This document shows positions 52,045-60,499 of a DNA stretch of 64,000 nt, one piece after another. The first letter of the stretch is position 1, and each line of letters opens with the position of its first letter. A model generated the notes under the pieces. The model was not told the origin of the DNA. It ran no database searches and saw only the letters and a program-made list of their open reading frames with translations. This stretch comes from Dolomitihabitans soli (GTDB lineage: Bacteria > Actinomycetota > Actinomycetes > Streptosporangiales > Streptosporangiaceae). The position numbers and the translations under genes are program-made. Location: the NCBI RefSeq assembly GCF_022213955.1, contig NZ_JAKNTW010000007.1, positions 186,001 through 250,000 on the forward strand, given 5' to 3'.

Positions 52045-52129
52045 GCGCTGCGCGAACCCCGGCGCTGCGCGAACCCCGGCGCTGCGTGAGCCCTAGCGCT
52101 GCGTGAGCCCTAGCGCTGCGTGAGCAGGG
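52045..52129. repeat. Five 17-bp tandem repeats at the end of the FAD protein gene
   Basis: Units starting GCGCTGCG at 52045, 52062, 52079, 52096 and 52113. The fifth encodes the C-terminus (LLTQR on the minus strand), the gene's TAG falls at the end of the fourth unit, and the remaining units are extra copies of the gene end with point changes (CGCGAAC vs CGTGAGC). Confidence 0.92.
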
Positions 52130-53987
52130 TGAGGGCGGCGCGGGCGACGGCGTCGGCCTGGCGCAGCAGGTCGGCGTCGGCACGGGCCATCGCGCCGAGC
52201 GCGGTCCCCCAGTGCACGGACTCCACCGGGATGCCGATGGCGAACCTGGCCGGATGCGGCGTGCCGTCGGCCGTGACGACATGGTGCGGGCTCCTGGTGA
52301 TCTCCACACCGCCCAGTTCCACGCTTTCGCCCCCGTCCGGGATCGCGTACGGCCGGGCCGCGCCGCTCTCGCGCAGCTGGCGCAGCAGCGGGTCGGCCGT
52401 CCGGCGCAGATCCGCCTCGGGCAGATACGCCTCGACGAGCGCCCCGGCCGGGATCGGCTCGCCGTCCACCTGGGGAGAGCCGCCGGTGAACCGTCCCGCC
52501 GCACGGCCGATCCGCAGCCCCGGCCCGGCGAACTCCAGCAGCCCGGCCTCGGCCAGGGCGAGCAGTTCCTCGATCCTGACGACCGGCGGGCCGCTGGCCA
52601 GCGACGCGGCGAAGCCGCGGAACCAGCCGTCCAGGTCGGCTCGATGGGATCCGCCGCGCAGCCCGCCGTGCTCCACCACGGCCCGCACCCGCGCCCTGGT
52701 CGCCCCCAGGGCGGTCATGGCCCGCTTCAACGGGCTGCGCACGGCGTTCTTCGCCTCCCGCACGTCGGCCGCCAGGTGGGCGAGCAACCGGCGGTTCAGC
52801 TCGTCCCGGCCCCCGAAGCGCTCGCCGCCGAGCGGGTCGTCGAGCGCGGCGAAGTCGAGTCGGGCGGCCGGGTCGGGAACGGCCCGCGCGATCAGCTCCC
52901 GCATCGCCGCCGAATCCCATTCGAGGGCGGCGAACTCAGCGCGGAACTCCTCCTGGCCGGCGGCGAACGACTCCGGCCGCTCGCGCATCAGGGTGTCGTA
53001 GTAGACCCAGGCGGCCTCCTTGGCGGCCAGCGGCCACAGGTCACGCCGGAAGTCCAGGTCGCCGGCCCGGCCGAGCAGCCGCGCCACGGCCTCGTCGCCG
53101 AAGAAACGCGGCCGGAGCACGGGCGGCATCGCGCCGTAGTCGCCCCGCGCCAGGTACGGCACGCCGCGCCGCGAGCCCGGGCACAGGATCGGCTCGCGTC
53201 CCGAGGGACGGTAGCGGAGCCGCCCGTCCGCGTCCCTGGCGAAGACGCCGCCGCGGCCGGTGGTCAGCAGCGAGACGACGTCGAAGAAGTTCATGCCGAG
53301 CCCGCGCAGCAGGACGCGGGTCCCCGGCGTGATCGGGTCCAGGTCGAGGTCGAGCGGATTGGCCGGTCCCGCGTACGGCAGGCCGTACGCGGCGGCGTGC
53401 CGGGCCAGGCGTTCCTGTTCCGGCGTGGGTTCCAGCCCGGTGTGGCCGCTGGCGATCACGACGGCGTCGGCGACCAGCGGCGGGGCGCCGTTCTCCAGCC
53501 CGACGAGCTGGCGGCCGTCCGCGCGTTCGGTGAGGGAGACGGCCCGGGTGCGGTGCAGGTGGACCCGCATCCCGCCGGGCAGCCGGTCCATCGCCCGCTG
53601 GAAGGCCCAGCGCAGGTAGTGGCCGTGGAACCGGCGGCTGGGGTGCGACCAGGGGCGCAGCGCGACGGCCTCGGCGGCGATCTCCGGGTCGGGGTGCCCG
53701 GTCTGGGCGGCCGCCCACTCGTGCAGGGTCGGGCCCGGCACGATGGGGCCCTCGCAGCGGACCGTGTCGTCGGTGAACAGGGTCGCGTGCGCGGCGACCG
53801 TGTTCATCAGGAGGTGGCCCGGCTGGTCCGGCCGCCACACGTGGCCGCCGCCGGGCTCGGCCGGGTCGACCAGGTGGACGTCGAACGGCCTGCCGTACAG
53901 CAGGGCGGGGGCGCCGGCGGCGAGTCGTTCCAGCACGGAGACTCCGCGCGGGCCCGCGCCGACGACGCACACGGCGGGACGGTCCAC
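52110..53987 (-). CDS. FAD/NAD(P)-binding protein (NAD_binding_9 family)
   Basis: A 625-residue flavoprotein-like protein. The N-terminal dinucleotide motif is VVGAGPRGVSVLERL, followed by GGGHVWRPDQPGHLLMNT, HGHYLRWAFQRA and VVIASGHTG; LRGLGMNFFDVVSLLT is typical of the family. It probably oxidises or hydroxylates a small molecule, but the substrate is unknown. GTG start with GGAGG seven bases upstream. Divergent from the SAM-IV-controlled operon. A TTAACT/TAGGCT promoter precedes it. Its 3' end has been tandemly duplicated. Confidence 0.85.
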   Translation of the reverse strand: MDRPAVCVVGAGPRGVSVLERLAAGAPALLYGRPFDVHLVDPAEPGGGHVWRPDQPGHLLMNTVAAHATLFTDDTVRCEGPIVPGPTLHEWAAAQTGHPDPEIAAEAVALRPWSHPSRRFHGHYLRWAFQRAMDRLPGGMRVHLHRTRAVSLTERADGRQLVGLENGAPPLVADAVVIASGHTGLEPTPEQERLARHAAAYGLPYAGPANPLDLDLDPITPGTRVLLRGLGMNFFDVVSLLTTGRGGVFARDADGRLRYRPSGREPILCPGSRRGVPYLARGDYGAMPPVLRPRFFGDEAVARLLGRAGDLDFRRDLWPLAAKEAAWVYYDTLMRERPESFAAGQEEFRAEFAALEWDSAAMRELIARAVPDPAARLDFAALDDPLGGERFGGRDELNRRLLAHLAADVREAKNAVRSPLKRAMTALGATRARVRAVVEHGGLRGGSHRADLDGWFRGFAASLASGPPVVRIEELLALAEAGLLEFAGPGLRIGRAAGRFTGGSPQVDGEPIPAGALVEAYLPEADLRRTADPLLRQLRESGAARPYAIPDGGESVELGGVEITRSPHHVVTADGTPHPARFAIGIPVESVHWGTALGAMARADADLLRQADAVARAALTLLTQR

Positions 53988-54049
53988 CTGTTGCCTCCAC
54001 GGTAGGGGGGCCGGAAGGTCCGCTAGCGGCTTCCGAATCCCATCTTGAT

Positions 54050-54077
54050 AGCCTAAATCCTAATTAATGGCAGTTAA
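54050..54077 (-). promoter_or_regulatory. Promoter of the FAD protein gene
   Basis: Minus-strand TTAACT (-35) and TAGGCT (-10) with a 16-base spacer, about 65 bases before the start. Confidence 0.55.
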
Positions 54078-54083
54078 GGATTT
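54055..54083. promoter_or_regulatory. Inverted repeat AAATCC ... GGATTT between divergent genes
   Basis: Arms AAATCCT and AGGATTT lie at the ends of a 29-base A/T-rich stretch that overlaps the FAD gene promoter and is just upstream of the SAM-IV operon's -10. It may be an operator for an unidentified regulator. Confidence 0.45.
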
Positions 54084-54100
54084 GCACGTCTCCCGACTGG

Positions 54101-54106
54101 TATAGT
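54101..54106 (+). promoter_or_regulatory. -10 box of the SAM-IV-controlled operon
   Basis: TATAGT is close to consensus, and the predicted start (about 54113) is the first base of the riboswitch. No -35 at the usual distance, so activation may be needed. Confidence 0.55.
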
Positions 54107-54113
54107 CGGATTT

Positions 54114-54234
54114 GTCACGAGTTCCAGCGCACAGCCCCGGCTTGCTGGACGGCAACCCTCCCACCGCGGCGGGGTGCCCCGGGTGAAGACGTGGTCGTCG
54201 AGCCGAAGGGCTTTCCGGCGGCAAGCGCGGAGAC
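54114..54234 (+). ncRNA. SAM-IV riboswitch
   Basis: The segment matches the actinomycete SAM-IV consensus: a GTCACGAG start, GCCCCGGCTTGCTGG, CGGCAACCCTCC, ACCGCGG, GGGGTGCCCCGGGTGA, GAC closing the first stem, then a small hairpin (GAGCCG ... CGGC) and the pseudoknot segment GGCAAGCGCGG. It binds S-adenosylmethionine and should lower expression of the operon when SAM is high. No T-rich terminator follows; a TCTGCC/GGCAGA stem ends just before the GGAGGAG ribosome site, so control is probably at translation initiation. Recognition is by eye. Confidence 0.9.
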
Positions 54235-54283
54235 TTCGGTCTGCCTCGCGCCGCCATGGCCCCGGCAGAGTCGGAGGAGAGAC

Positions 54284-55369
54284 ATGAAGGGCATCCGCCT
54301 GGCGGCGGCTGGCACGGTTGCGGCGCTCGCGCTCGCGGCCTGCGGCGTGGACACCGGCGGCACCGGCGGGCAGTCCTCCAGCGACGCGCGTGAACTCACC
54401 GTGACGGCCTTCGCCGGCCCATGGGGAGAACTGTTCAAGAAGTCGTTCGTCGAGCCCTTCGAGCGCGACACCGGCACCAAGGTGAACCTCGTCTACGGGG
54501 CCAACGCCGAGTGGCTCACCAAGCTGCGCGCCTCAGGCGGCAAGAACCCGCCCTTCGACGTGATCGCCTTCACCCCCGACGCCTCCCGCCCCGCCGTCGC
54601 CGCCGGCCTGCTGGCACCGCTGGACTCCGCCAAGCTGACGCACTACAAGCAGCTCGACCCGGTCCTGCTCAGCAAGTCGAGCTATGAGGGCAAGCAGTAC
54701 GGCGTGCCGCTCACCACCGGCTCCCTCGGCCTCCTGTACCGCACGGACAAGATCAAGAAAGCGCCGTCGGACTGGCGGGACATCTTCAGCAAGGAGTACT
54801 GCGGTCACGTCGCGCTGCCCCCGCTGACCTACAACCCGGGCCTGGAGTTCTTCTCCGCCCTGGTCGCGCAGGACGGCGGCAAGATGTCCGACCCGGCCGC
54901 GGTCGACCGGGCGTTCAAGGAGCTGGAGAAGCTCAAGGGCTGCGTGTCCTCCTTCCCGGCCAACGCGGGCAACGTCTCCACCGCCATCGAGAACGGCGAC
55001 GCGTGGATCATCCCGTTCTGGGATGGCCGCGCCTTCGCCATGGAGCAGGCGGGCACCCCGGCCGGGTTCGTCTACCCCAAGTCCGGCCCGGTGGGCGCGC
55101 TCACCTCCTACTTCGTCACCTCGGGCAGCCAGAACAGCGAGCTGGCGACCAAGTTCCTCGACTACCTGACCGCCGCGCAGAACCAGAAGCCGTTCGCCCA
55201 GGGCACCTGGTACGCCGCGGGCAACGACTCCATCTCCTACGACAAGGCGTTCGAGGACCGGATCGAGCACGGCCCCCAGGTCTTCGAGAAGTTCAACTGG
55301 GTCGACTACACCGTGGCCACGCCCAAGCTCAACGAATGGCAGCAGCGGTGGAACCAGATCTTCGGGTGA
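54284..55369 (+). CDS. Lipoprotein substrate-binding protein of a polyamine-type ABC importer
   Basis: A 361-residue extracellular lipoprotein. The signal sequence ends in the lipobox LALAACG. The mature part has the PotD/SBP_bac_6-like pattern (LTVTAFAGPWGELFKKSF, YGVPLTTGSLGLLYRTDKI, WIIPFWDGRAF). These proteins usually bind polyamines, 2-aminoethylphosphonate or thiamine-like solutes; the SAM-IV leader suggests a sulfur-containing solute instead. ATG with GGAGGAG upstream; earlier starts would run through the riboswitch. Stop overlaps the ATPase start. Confidence 0.9.
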   Translation: MKGIRLAAAGTVAALALAACGVDTGGTGGQSSSDARELTVTAFAGPWGELFKKSFVEPFERDTGTKVNLVYGANAEWLTKLRASGGKNPPFDVIAFTPDASRPAVAAGLLAPLDSAKLTHYKQLDPVLLSKSSYEGKQYGVPLTTGSLGLLYRTDKIKKAPSDWRDIFSKEYCGHVALPPLTYNPGLEFFSALVAQDGGKMSDPAAVDRAFKELEKLKGCVSSFPANAGNVSTAIENGDAWIIPFWDGRAFAMEQAGTPAGFVYPKSGPVGALTSYFVTSGSQNSELATKFLDYLTAAQNQKPFAQGTWYAAGNDSISYDKAFEDRIEHGPQVFEKFNWVDYTVATPKLNEWQQRWNQIFG

Positions 55370-56526
55370 GCGGCGCCGGACACGTCGAGATCGACGACCT
55401 GACCGCCGGGTACGACGGCGCCAGGATCCTCGACCTCGACCACCTGTCCATCCACCGGGGCGAGTTCCTGTCCATCCTGGGGCCCAGCGGCTGCGGGAAG
55501 ACGACCCTGCTCAACTGCGTGGCGGGATTCGTCGAGCCGACGGGCGGCCGGATCGTGATCGACGGCGACGACGTGACCGCCCTGCCGCCCTACCGGCGCG
55601 GGCTCGGCCTGGTGTTCCAGAACTACGCCCTGTTCCCGCACATGACGGTCGCCGACAACGTCGCCTACGGGCTGAAGGTCCGCCGCCTGGGCAAGGCCGA
55701 GGTCGCCGAGCGGGTCGGCGAGGCGCTGCGCCTGGTCAACCTGGAGGACTTCGCCGGGCGGCGGCCCCGGCAGTTGTCGGGCGGGCAGCAGCAGCGGGTG
55801 GCCATCGCCCGCGCCCTCGCGATCAGGCCCGCCGTACTGCTGCTCGACGAGCCGCTGTCCAACCTGGACGCCAAGCTGCGCAGGGAGATGCGCGTCGAGT
55901 TGCGCACCATCCAGCGGCGGATCGGCACCACCATGGTCTTCGTCACGCACGACCAGGAGGAGGCGTTGTCGCTGTCCGACCGGGTCGCGGTCATGAACGC
56001 GGGCCGGATCGAGCAGCTCGGCACCCCCGACGAGGTCTACCGGCGGCCCGCGACCCGCTTCGTGGCACAGTTCATCGGCGCCGCCAACGTGCTGGAGGGC
56101 ACCGTCACCGCCGCGGGCCTGCTGGACGCCGGCGGCATCCTGGTCGGCGCCGGGACCCTGCGTCCGGGCAGCCGCGCCGTGGTCGCGATCCGCCCGGAAC
56201 GCATCCGCCTCGACGATGCGGCCGCCCCCGCCGCCGACGGCACCGGAGCCGGGGGGACCGTCGGTTACCGCGCCTTCGCGGGCGACGCCTGGCACGTGGA
56301 GGTCCATACGGCGAGCGGGCGCACGATCACCGTCCAGGTCGCCGACACCGGCGGCGGCGTGGCCGACCCGCCGGGCGCGGGCACGGCGGTGACCCTGCGC
56401 TGGGACCCCTCGGACGTCATCATCCTCGACCGCGACGCCCGCGACCCGGACGGCGATCGGGGCGGCGACCCGGCCCAGGCCGCGCATCGCGCGGCGGACC
56501 GCGACCCGGACGGCGGGGGGCCGTGA
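55366..56526 (+). CDS. ABC importer ATP-binding protein (PotA-like)
   Basis: A 386-residue ATPase with Walker A GPSGCGKTT, VFQNYALFPHM (Q-loop), LSGGQQQRVAIARAL, LLLDEPLSNLD and FVTHDQEEA. The C-terminal TOBE domain (about 280-360) is present, and the tail has a short Asp/Gly/Arg repeat (RDPDG). It energises the importer. GTG start overlaps the previous stop; its own stop overlaps the next start. Confidence 0.94.
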   Translation: MSGAGHVEIDDLTAGYDGARILDLDHLSIHRGEFLSILGPSGCGKTTLLNCVAGFVEPTGGRIVIDGDDVTALPPYRRGLGLVFQNYALFPHMTVADNVAYGLKVRRLGKAEVAERVGEALRLVNLEDFAGRRPRQLSGGQQQRVAIARALAIRPAVLLLDEPLSNLDAKLRREMRVELRTIQRRIGTTMVFVTHDQEEALSLSDRVAVMNAGRIEQLGTPDEVYRRPATRFVAQFIGAANVLEGTVTAAGLLDAGGILVGAGTLRPGSRAVVAIRPERIRLDDAAAPAADGTGAGGTVGYRAFAGDAWHVEVHTASGRTITVQVADTGGGVADPPGAGTAVTLRWDPSDVIILDRDARDPDGDRGGDPAQAAHRAADRDPDGGGP

Positions 56527-57389
56527 CGCGGGCGACCCGCCGGTGGCGCGGCGCCGGGTACGTGCTGCCGCTGGTGGTCTTCCTGACGGCGTTGTTCCTG
56601 GTGCCGCTCGTGCAGCTGCTGCGGCTCAGCTTCAACCCGGTTGACGCCTACAACGCGGCGCTGCCCGGTTTCACCCTGTCCCACTACGGCAGGGTGCTCA
56701 CCGAGCCCTACTTCTACGGCGCGCTGCTGCACACCCTGCTGACCGCCGTGCTGGTGGCCGTCCTGTGCGTGCTGCTCGCCTACCCGGCGGCCTACCTGCT
56801 GGCCGGGCGGCGACCGGGGACGCTCCGCACCGTGCTGTTCGTGATCGTGATCTCGCCGCTGCTGACCAGCGTGGTGGTCCGCACCTACGGCTGGGTGGTG
56901 CTGCTGTCGGGCAACGGGGTGGTCAACCGGGTCCTGGTCGGCAGCGGGCTGATCGACCAGCCCGCCCAGCTGCTCACCAGCTACCCGGCCGTGGTGGTGT
57001 CCGTCACGCACGTGCTGCTGCCCTTCGCGATCATCCCGCTCACCACCGCCCTCGGCGGCCTGGACCACAACCTGCACCGGGCCTCCCAGACGCTCGGCGC
57101 GGGCCCGGTCCGCACCTTCCTGCGGGTCACGGTGCCGCTCAGCCTGCCCGGCGTGGTCACCGGCGCGCTCATCGTCTTCGCGCTGGCCATGGGCATCTAC
57201 ATCACGCCGCTGCTGGTCGGCGGGGTCACCGAACCGCTGGCAGGCATCCGCGTCTACGACCAGGTCACGACCGTGTTCGACTATCCGGTGGCCGCCGCGC
57301 TGAGCTTCGCCCTGCTGGTGATCACTCTGTTGTCCACGACGCTGCTCGGCGGCGCCTTCCGCATCTGGGAACGGCGGCTCTATGGCTAA
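56523..57389 (+). CDS. ABC importer permease (PotB-like)
   Basis: A 288-residue membrane protein with six helices and the BPD_transp_1 EAA loop (QTLGAGPVRTFLRVTVPLS). It forms half of the translocation pore. GTG start (GTGA overlap) and an 8-base overlap with the second permease gene. Confidence 0.93.
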   Translation: MTRATRRWRGAGYVLPLVVFLTALFLVPLVQLLRLSFNPVDAYNAALPGFTLSHYGRVLTEPYFYGALLHTLLTAVLVAVLCVLLAYPAAYLLAGRRPGTLRTVLFVIVISPLLTSVVVRTYGWVVLLSGNGVVNRVLVGSGLIDQPAQLLTSYPAVVVSVTHVLLPFAIIPLTTALGGLDHNLHRASQTLGAGPVRTFLRVTVPLSLPGVVTGALIVFALAMGIYITPLLVGGVTEPLAGIRVYDQVTTVFDYPVAAALSFALLVITLLSTTLLGGAFRIWERRLYG

Positions 57390-58185
57390 GGTCCTCAGGT
57401 ACGACCGGGGGATCCGGCTCCTCGGCGGACTCCTCGCGTGCGGCGTGTTCCTGTTCCTGCTCGCGCCGCTGGCCGTACTGGTCATCAGCTCCTTCAGCCC
57501 GACCACCTCGATGGCGTTCCCGCCGTCGGGCGCGTCGCTGAGATGGTACGGCGAAGTGCTCAGCTCACCCGACTGGCTGGTCTCCTTCCAGCTCAGCGGG
57601 TTGCTCGTGCTCTACGTGGTGCCCACCACGGTCGTCATCGGCACCCTGGCCGCCTACGGGCTCACCCAGGGCGACTTCCCCGGCCGCAAGCTCATCCAGG
57701 CGCTGGCCCTGTCGCCGCTGATGGTCCCGGAGATCATCACGGCGCTCGGGCTCCTCTACTACTTCCACGGCGTCGGGCTGATCAACACCATTCCCGGCCT
57801 GTGGCTCGCGCACTCCCTCGTCGCGTTGCCCTTCGTGGTGCGCGCCGTCATGGTCAGCGCCGCCGGGCTGGATCCCACCCCGGAGCGGGCCGCCACCAGC
57901 CTGGGCGCGTCCCGGCTACGCGTCTTCCTGACCGTCACCCTGCCGCTGCTGCGGCCCGGCATCATCGCCGGCGCGGTCCTCGCGGCGGTCACCTCGCTCG
58001 GCGAGGTCGCCGTCAGCGCGCTCGTCGCCGGCGCCAACACCACGACGGTGCCGCTGCGCATCTTCTCCGCCGTCCAGTTCCAGCTCGACCCGTCGATGGC
58101 GGTCGTCTCGACCCTGCTCATGACCGCGAGCGTCGTGGTGATGGTGGTCGCCGACCGGTTCGCCCGCATCTCGGAGGCCCTGTGA
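57382..58185 (+). CDS. ABC importer permease (PotC-like)
   Basis: A 267-residue membrane protein with six helices and EAA loop TSLGASRLRVFLTVTLPLL. Partner of the first permease. Stop overlaps the HyuA GTG, so transport and catabolism are translationally coupled. Confidence 0.93.
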   Translation: MAKVLRYDRGIRLLGGLLACGVFLFLLAPLAVLVISSFSPTTSMAFPPSGASLRWYGEVLSSPDWLVSFQLSGLLVLYVVPTTVVIGTLAAYGLTQGDFPGRKLIQALALSPLMVPEIITALGLLYYFHGVGLINTIPGLWLAHSLVALPFVVRAVMVSAAGLDPTPERAATSLGASRLRVFLTVTLPLLRPGIIAGAVLAAVTSLGEVAVSALVAGANTTTVPLRIFSAVQFQLDPSMAVVSTLLMTASVVVMVVADRFARISEAL

Positions 58186-60497
58186 CAGTCAAGATCGGCA
58201 TTGATGTCGGCGGCACCTTCACGGACCTGGTCGCCGCCCTGCCCGATCGCGGCCAGGTCCTGCACCACAAGGAGCCGAGCACGCCCGGCGACCCGTCGCT
58301 GGCCGTCGTCACCGGGATGGCGACCCTGCTGTCCCGTGCCGATCTCGGCGCCGACCAGGTCACCGGTGTCACCCACGGCACCACCATCGGCCTGAACGCC
58401 ATCATCCAGCGGCGCGGCGCACGCATCGCGCTGATCGTCACCGAGGGGTACCGCGACGTCCTGGAGATCGGCCGCAGCCGGATGCCCTCCTCCTTCGACC
58501 TGTACGCGGGCAAGGAGGAGCCGCTGGTCCCCCGCGAGCGGATCGTGGAGATCGCCGCCCGGCTGGCTCCCGGCGGCGCGCCCGCGACGGTGCCCGATGA
58601 GGGCGAACTCGACCGCGTCGCCGCCCGGGTCGCCGCCTCGGGAGCCGACGCGGCGGCGCTCATCGTGCTCCACGGCTACGCCGACCCGTCCTTCGAGGAA
58701 GGTATCGCCGAGCGTCTCCGCGACCGGCTCCCCGGGTTGCCGCTGATGGCCGCCGCGACCATCTGGCCCGAGGTACGCGAGTACGAACGTGCCCTCGTCG
58801 CCTGCCTGAACGCCTACATCCAGCCGTTGATGCGGGAGTACTTCGCGCGTCTGGAGAGCGGGCTGACCGGGCTGGGCGTGACCGCGCCGATCTTCATCAG
58901 CGCCTCCAACGGCGGCTCGCTGAGCCTGCGCTCGGCCGCCGAACGGCCGATCGAGACGGTCCTGTCCGGCCCCGCCTCGGGCGTCACCGCGGCGGTACGG
59001 CTGGCCACGGCCGCGGGCGTCGGCAACATCGTCACCTTCGACATGGGCGGCACCAGCAGCGACATCGCGGTGACCGTCGGCGGCTCCCCCGAGTTCGCCA
59101 CCCACACCACCGTCGGCGGTCTGCCGCTGATCGTGCCCGTGATCGCGGTCAACGCGATCGGCGCGGGCGGCGGCTCGGTGATCTGGGCCGACGAGCACGG
59201 GGTGCTGAAGGCCGGGCCCGACAGCGCGGGGGCCGACCCCGGCCCCGTCGCCTACGGCCGCGGCGGCACCCGCCCCACCGTCACCGACTGCTACCTGGTG
59301 ACCGGCGTGATCGACCCCGCCACCTTCCTCGGCGGCCGGATGCCCCTCGACGCCGCCGCCTCCGCCAAGGCCCTCGACGACCTCTCCACCACGCTCGCCG
59401 TACCCCGCACGCAAGACGACGGCCCCGCCCGCGCGCACGCCGACTCCCCCACCCGCGCGAGCGTCCCCCACCGCATCGACGACGGCACCCCCGGCGCACC
59501 CAGCGAACAAGGCGGCACCCCCGCCCGCGCGAGCGTCACGCGAGACACCCTCGCGCACGCCGGACGGCGCACGGACAGCGAACCCCCCGCGCATCGCACG
59601 CTGGACAACACCCCGGACGGGGCCCTGGAGGGTGCGCACGCGGTGGCCGCCGGGGCGTTGCGGGTGGCCACCGCGGGCATGGCCACCGAACTGCAGAAGA
59701 TCATGGCACAGCGCGGGCTGGATCCCAGGGAGTTCACCCTGGTCCCCTTCGGCGGCGCGGGGCCGACGCACGCCGCGCTGCTGGCCGCCGAGGTCGGCAT
59801 CGGGCACATCGTGGTGCCGCCGGACGCGGCGACGTTCTGCGCGCTCGGCGCGGCGGGCGCCGACCTGCGCAGGGACCTCGCGCGCAGCCTCCGCCGCCGC
59901 CTCGACGACGCGGGCGCCGTCCGGCTCCGCGAGGTCCTGTCCGGCCTCGCCACCGAGGCCAGGACCTGGCTGACCGCCCAGAACCGCGACGGCGGCCCGA
60001 CCGAGGAACCAGCGGCGGAGACGGGGACGGTGACGCTCTCCTGCTCGGCCGACATGCGGTACTCCGGCCAGGCCTACGAGTTGCGTGTCGCGCTCCCCTC
60101 GGAATGGCTCGACGGCGGAGACGGCCTCGACGCCGCGGTGATCGCCGAGGCCTTCCACACCGAGCACGAGCGGCTGTACGGCTTCCGCGACGCGACGGCG
60201 CCGATCGAGCTGGGCACGGCACGGCTGGCCGTCACCGGCGCGGCGGGTCCCATGCCGGCCGTCGCCGTACCTCCCGGGGCCGGCGCCCCGCGACCGGGCA
60301 GGCGGCGCGACATCCTGCTCGGCGACACCTGGCACACGGCGGACGTGCACTCCCGTGTCCTGCTCGGCGCGGGCGACGCGTTCGACGGGCCCGCGATCGT
60401 CGAACAGGACGACACCACGGTGCTGGTGCCGCCCGGCTGGTCCGTGTCGGTGGACGCCGCCGGCAACCTGCACCTGCACCTGCGTGGGAGGAACTGA
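58182..60497 (+). CDS. hyuA: Hydantoinase/oxoprolinase subunit A (HyuA)
   Basis: A 771-residue ASKHA-fold subunit that phosphorylates a cyclic amide for ATP-dependent ring opening. N-terminal KIGIDVGGTFTDLVAA (phosphate-binding), then THGTTIGLNAIIQRRGA, VTFDMGGTSSDIAV and AIGAGGGSVIW; the C-terminal domain has FTLVPFGGAGPTHA and CALGAAGADLRRD. Residues ~408-481 are a Pro/Ala/Arg/Asp-rich insertion not usual for the family. 5-Oxoprolinases also act on 2-oxothiazolidine-4-carboxylate, a cysteine precursor, which would fit SAM-IV control; this is inference. Confidence 0.92.
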   Translation: MTVKIGIDVGGTFTDLVAALPDRGQVLHHKEPSTPGDPSLAVVTGMATLLSRADLGADQVTGVTHGTTIGLNAIIQRRGARIALIVTEGYRDVLEIGRSRMPSSFDLYAGKEEPLVPRERIVEIAARLAPGGAPATVPDEGELDRVAARVAASGADAAALIVLHGYADPSFEEGIAERLRDRLPGLPLMAAATIWPEVREYERALVACLNAYIQPLMREYFARLESGLTGLGVTAPIFISASNGGSLSLRSAAERPIETVLSGPASGVTAAVRLATAAGVGNIVTFDMGGTSSDIAVTVGGSPEFATHTTVGGLPLIVPVIAVNAIGAGGGSVIWADEHGVLKAGPDSAGADPGPVAYGRGGTRPTVTDCYLVTGVIDPATFLGGRMPLDAAASAKALDDLSTTLAVPRTQDDGPARAHADSPTRASVPHRIDDGTPGAPSEQGGTPARASVTRDTLAHAGRRTDSEPPAHRTLDNTPDGALEGAHAVAAGALRVATAGMATELQKIMAQRGLDPREFTLVPFGGAGPTHAALLAAEVGIGHIVVPPDAATFCALGAAGADLRRDLARSLRRRLDDAGAVRLREVLSGLATEARTWLTAQNRDGGPTEEPAAETGTVTLSCSADMRYSGQAYELRVALPSEWLDGGDGLDAAVIAEAFHTEHERLYGFRDATAPIELGTARLAVTGAAGPMPAVAVPPGAGAPRPGRRRDILLGDTWHTADVHSRVLLGAGDAFDGPAIVEQDDTTVLVPPGWSVSVDAAGNLHLHLRGRN

Positions 60498-60499
60498 CC

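Noticed and set aside
54191..54283. In-frame upstream start for the lipoprotein gene
   Set aside because: It would translate through the SAM-IV riboswitch and place the signal peptide internally; the ATG at 54284 has a strong ribosome site.
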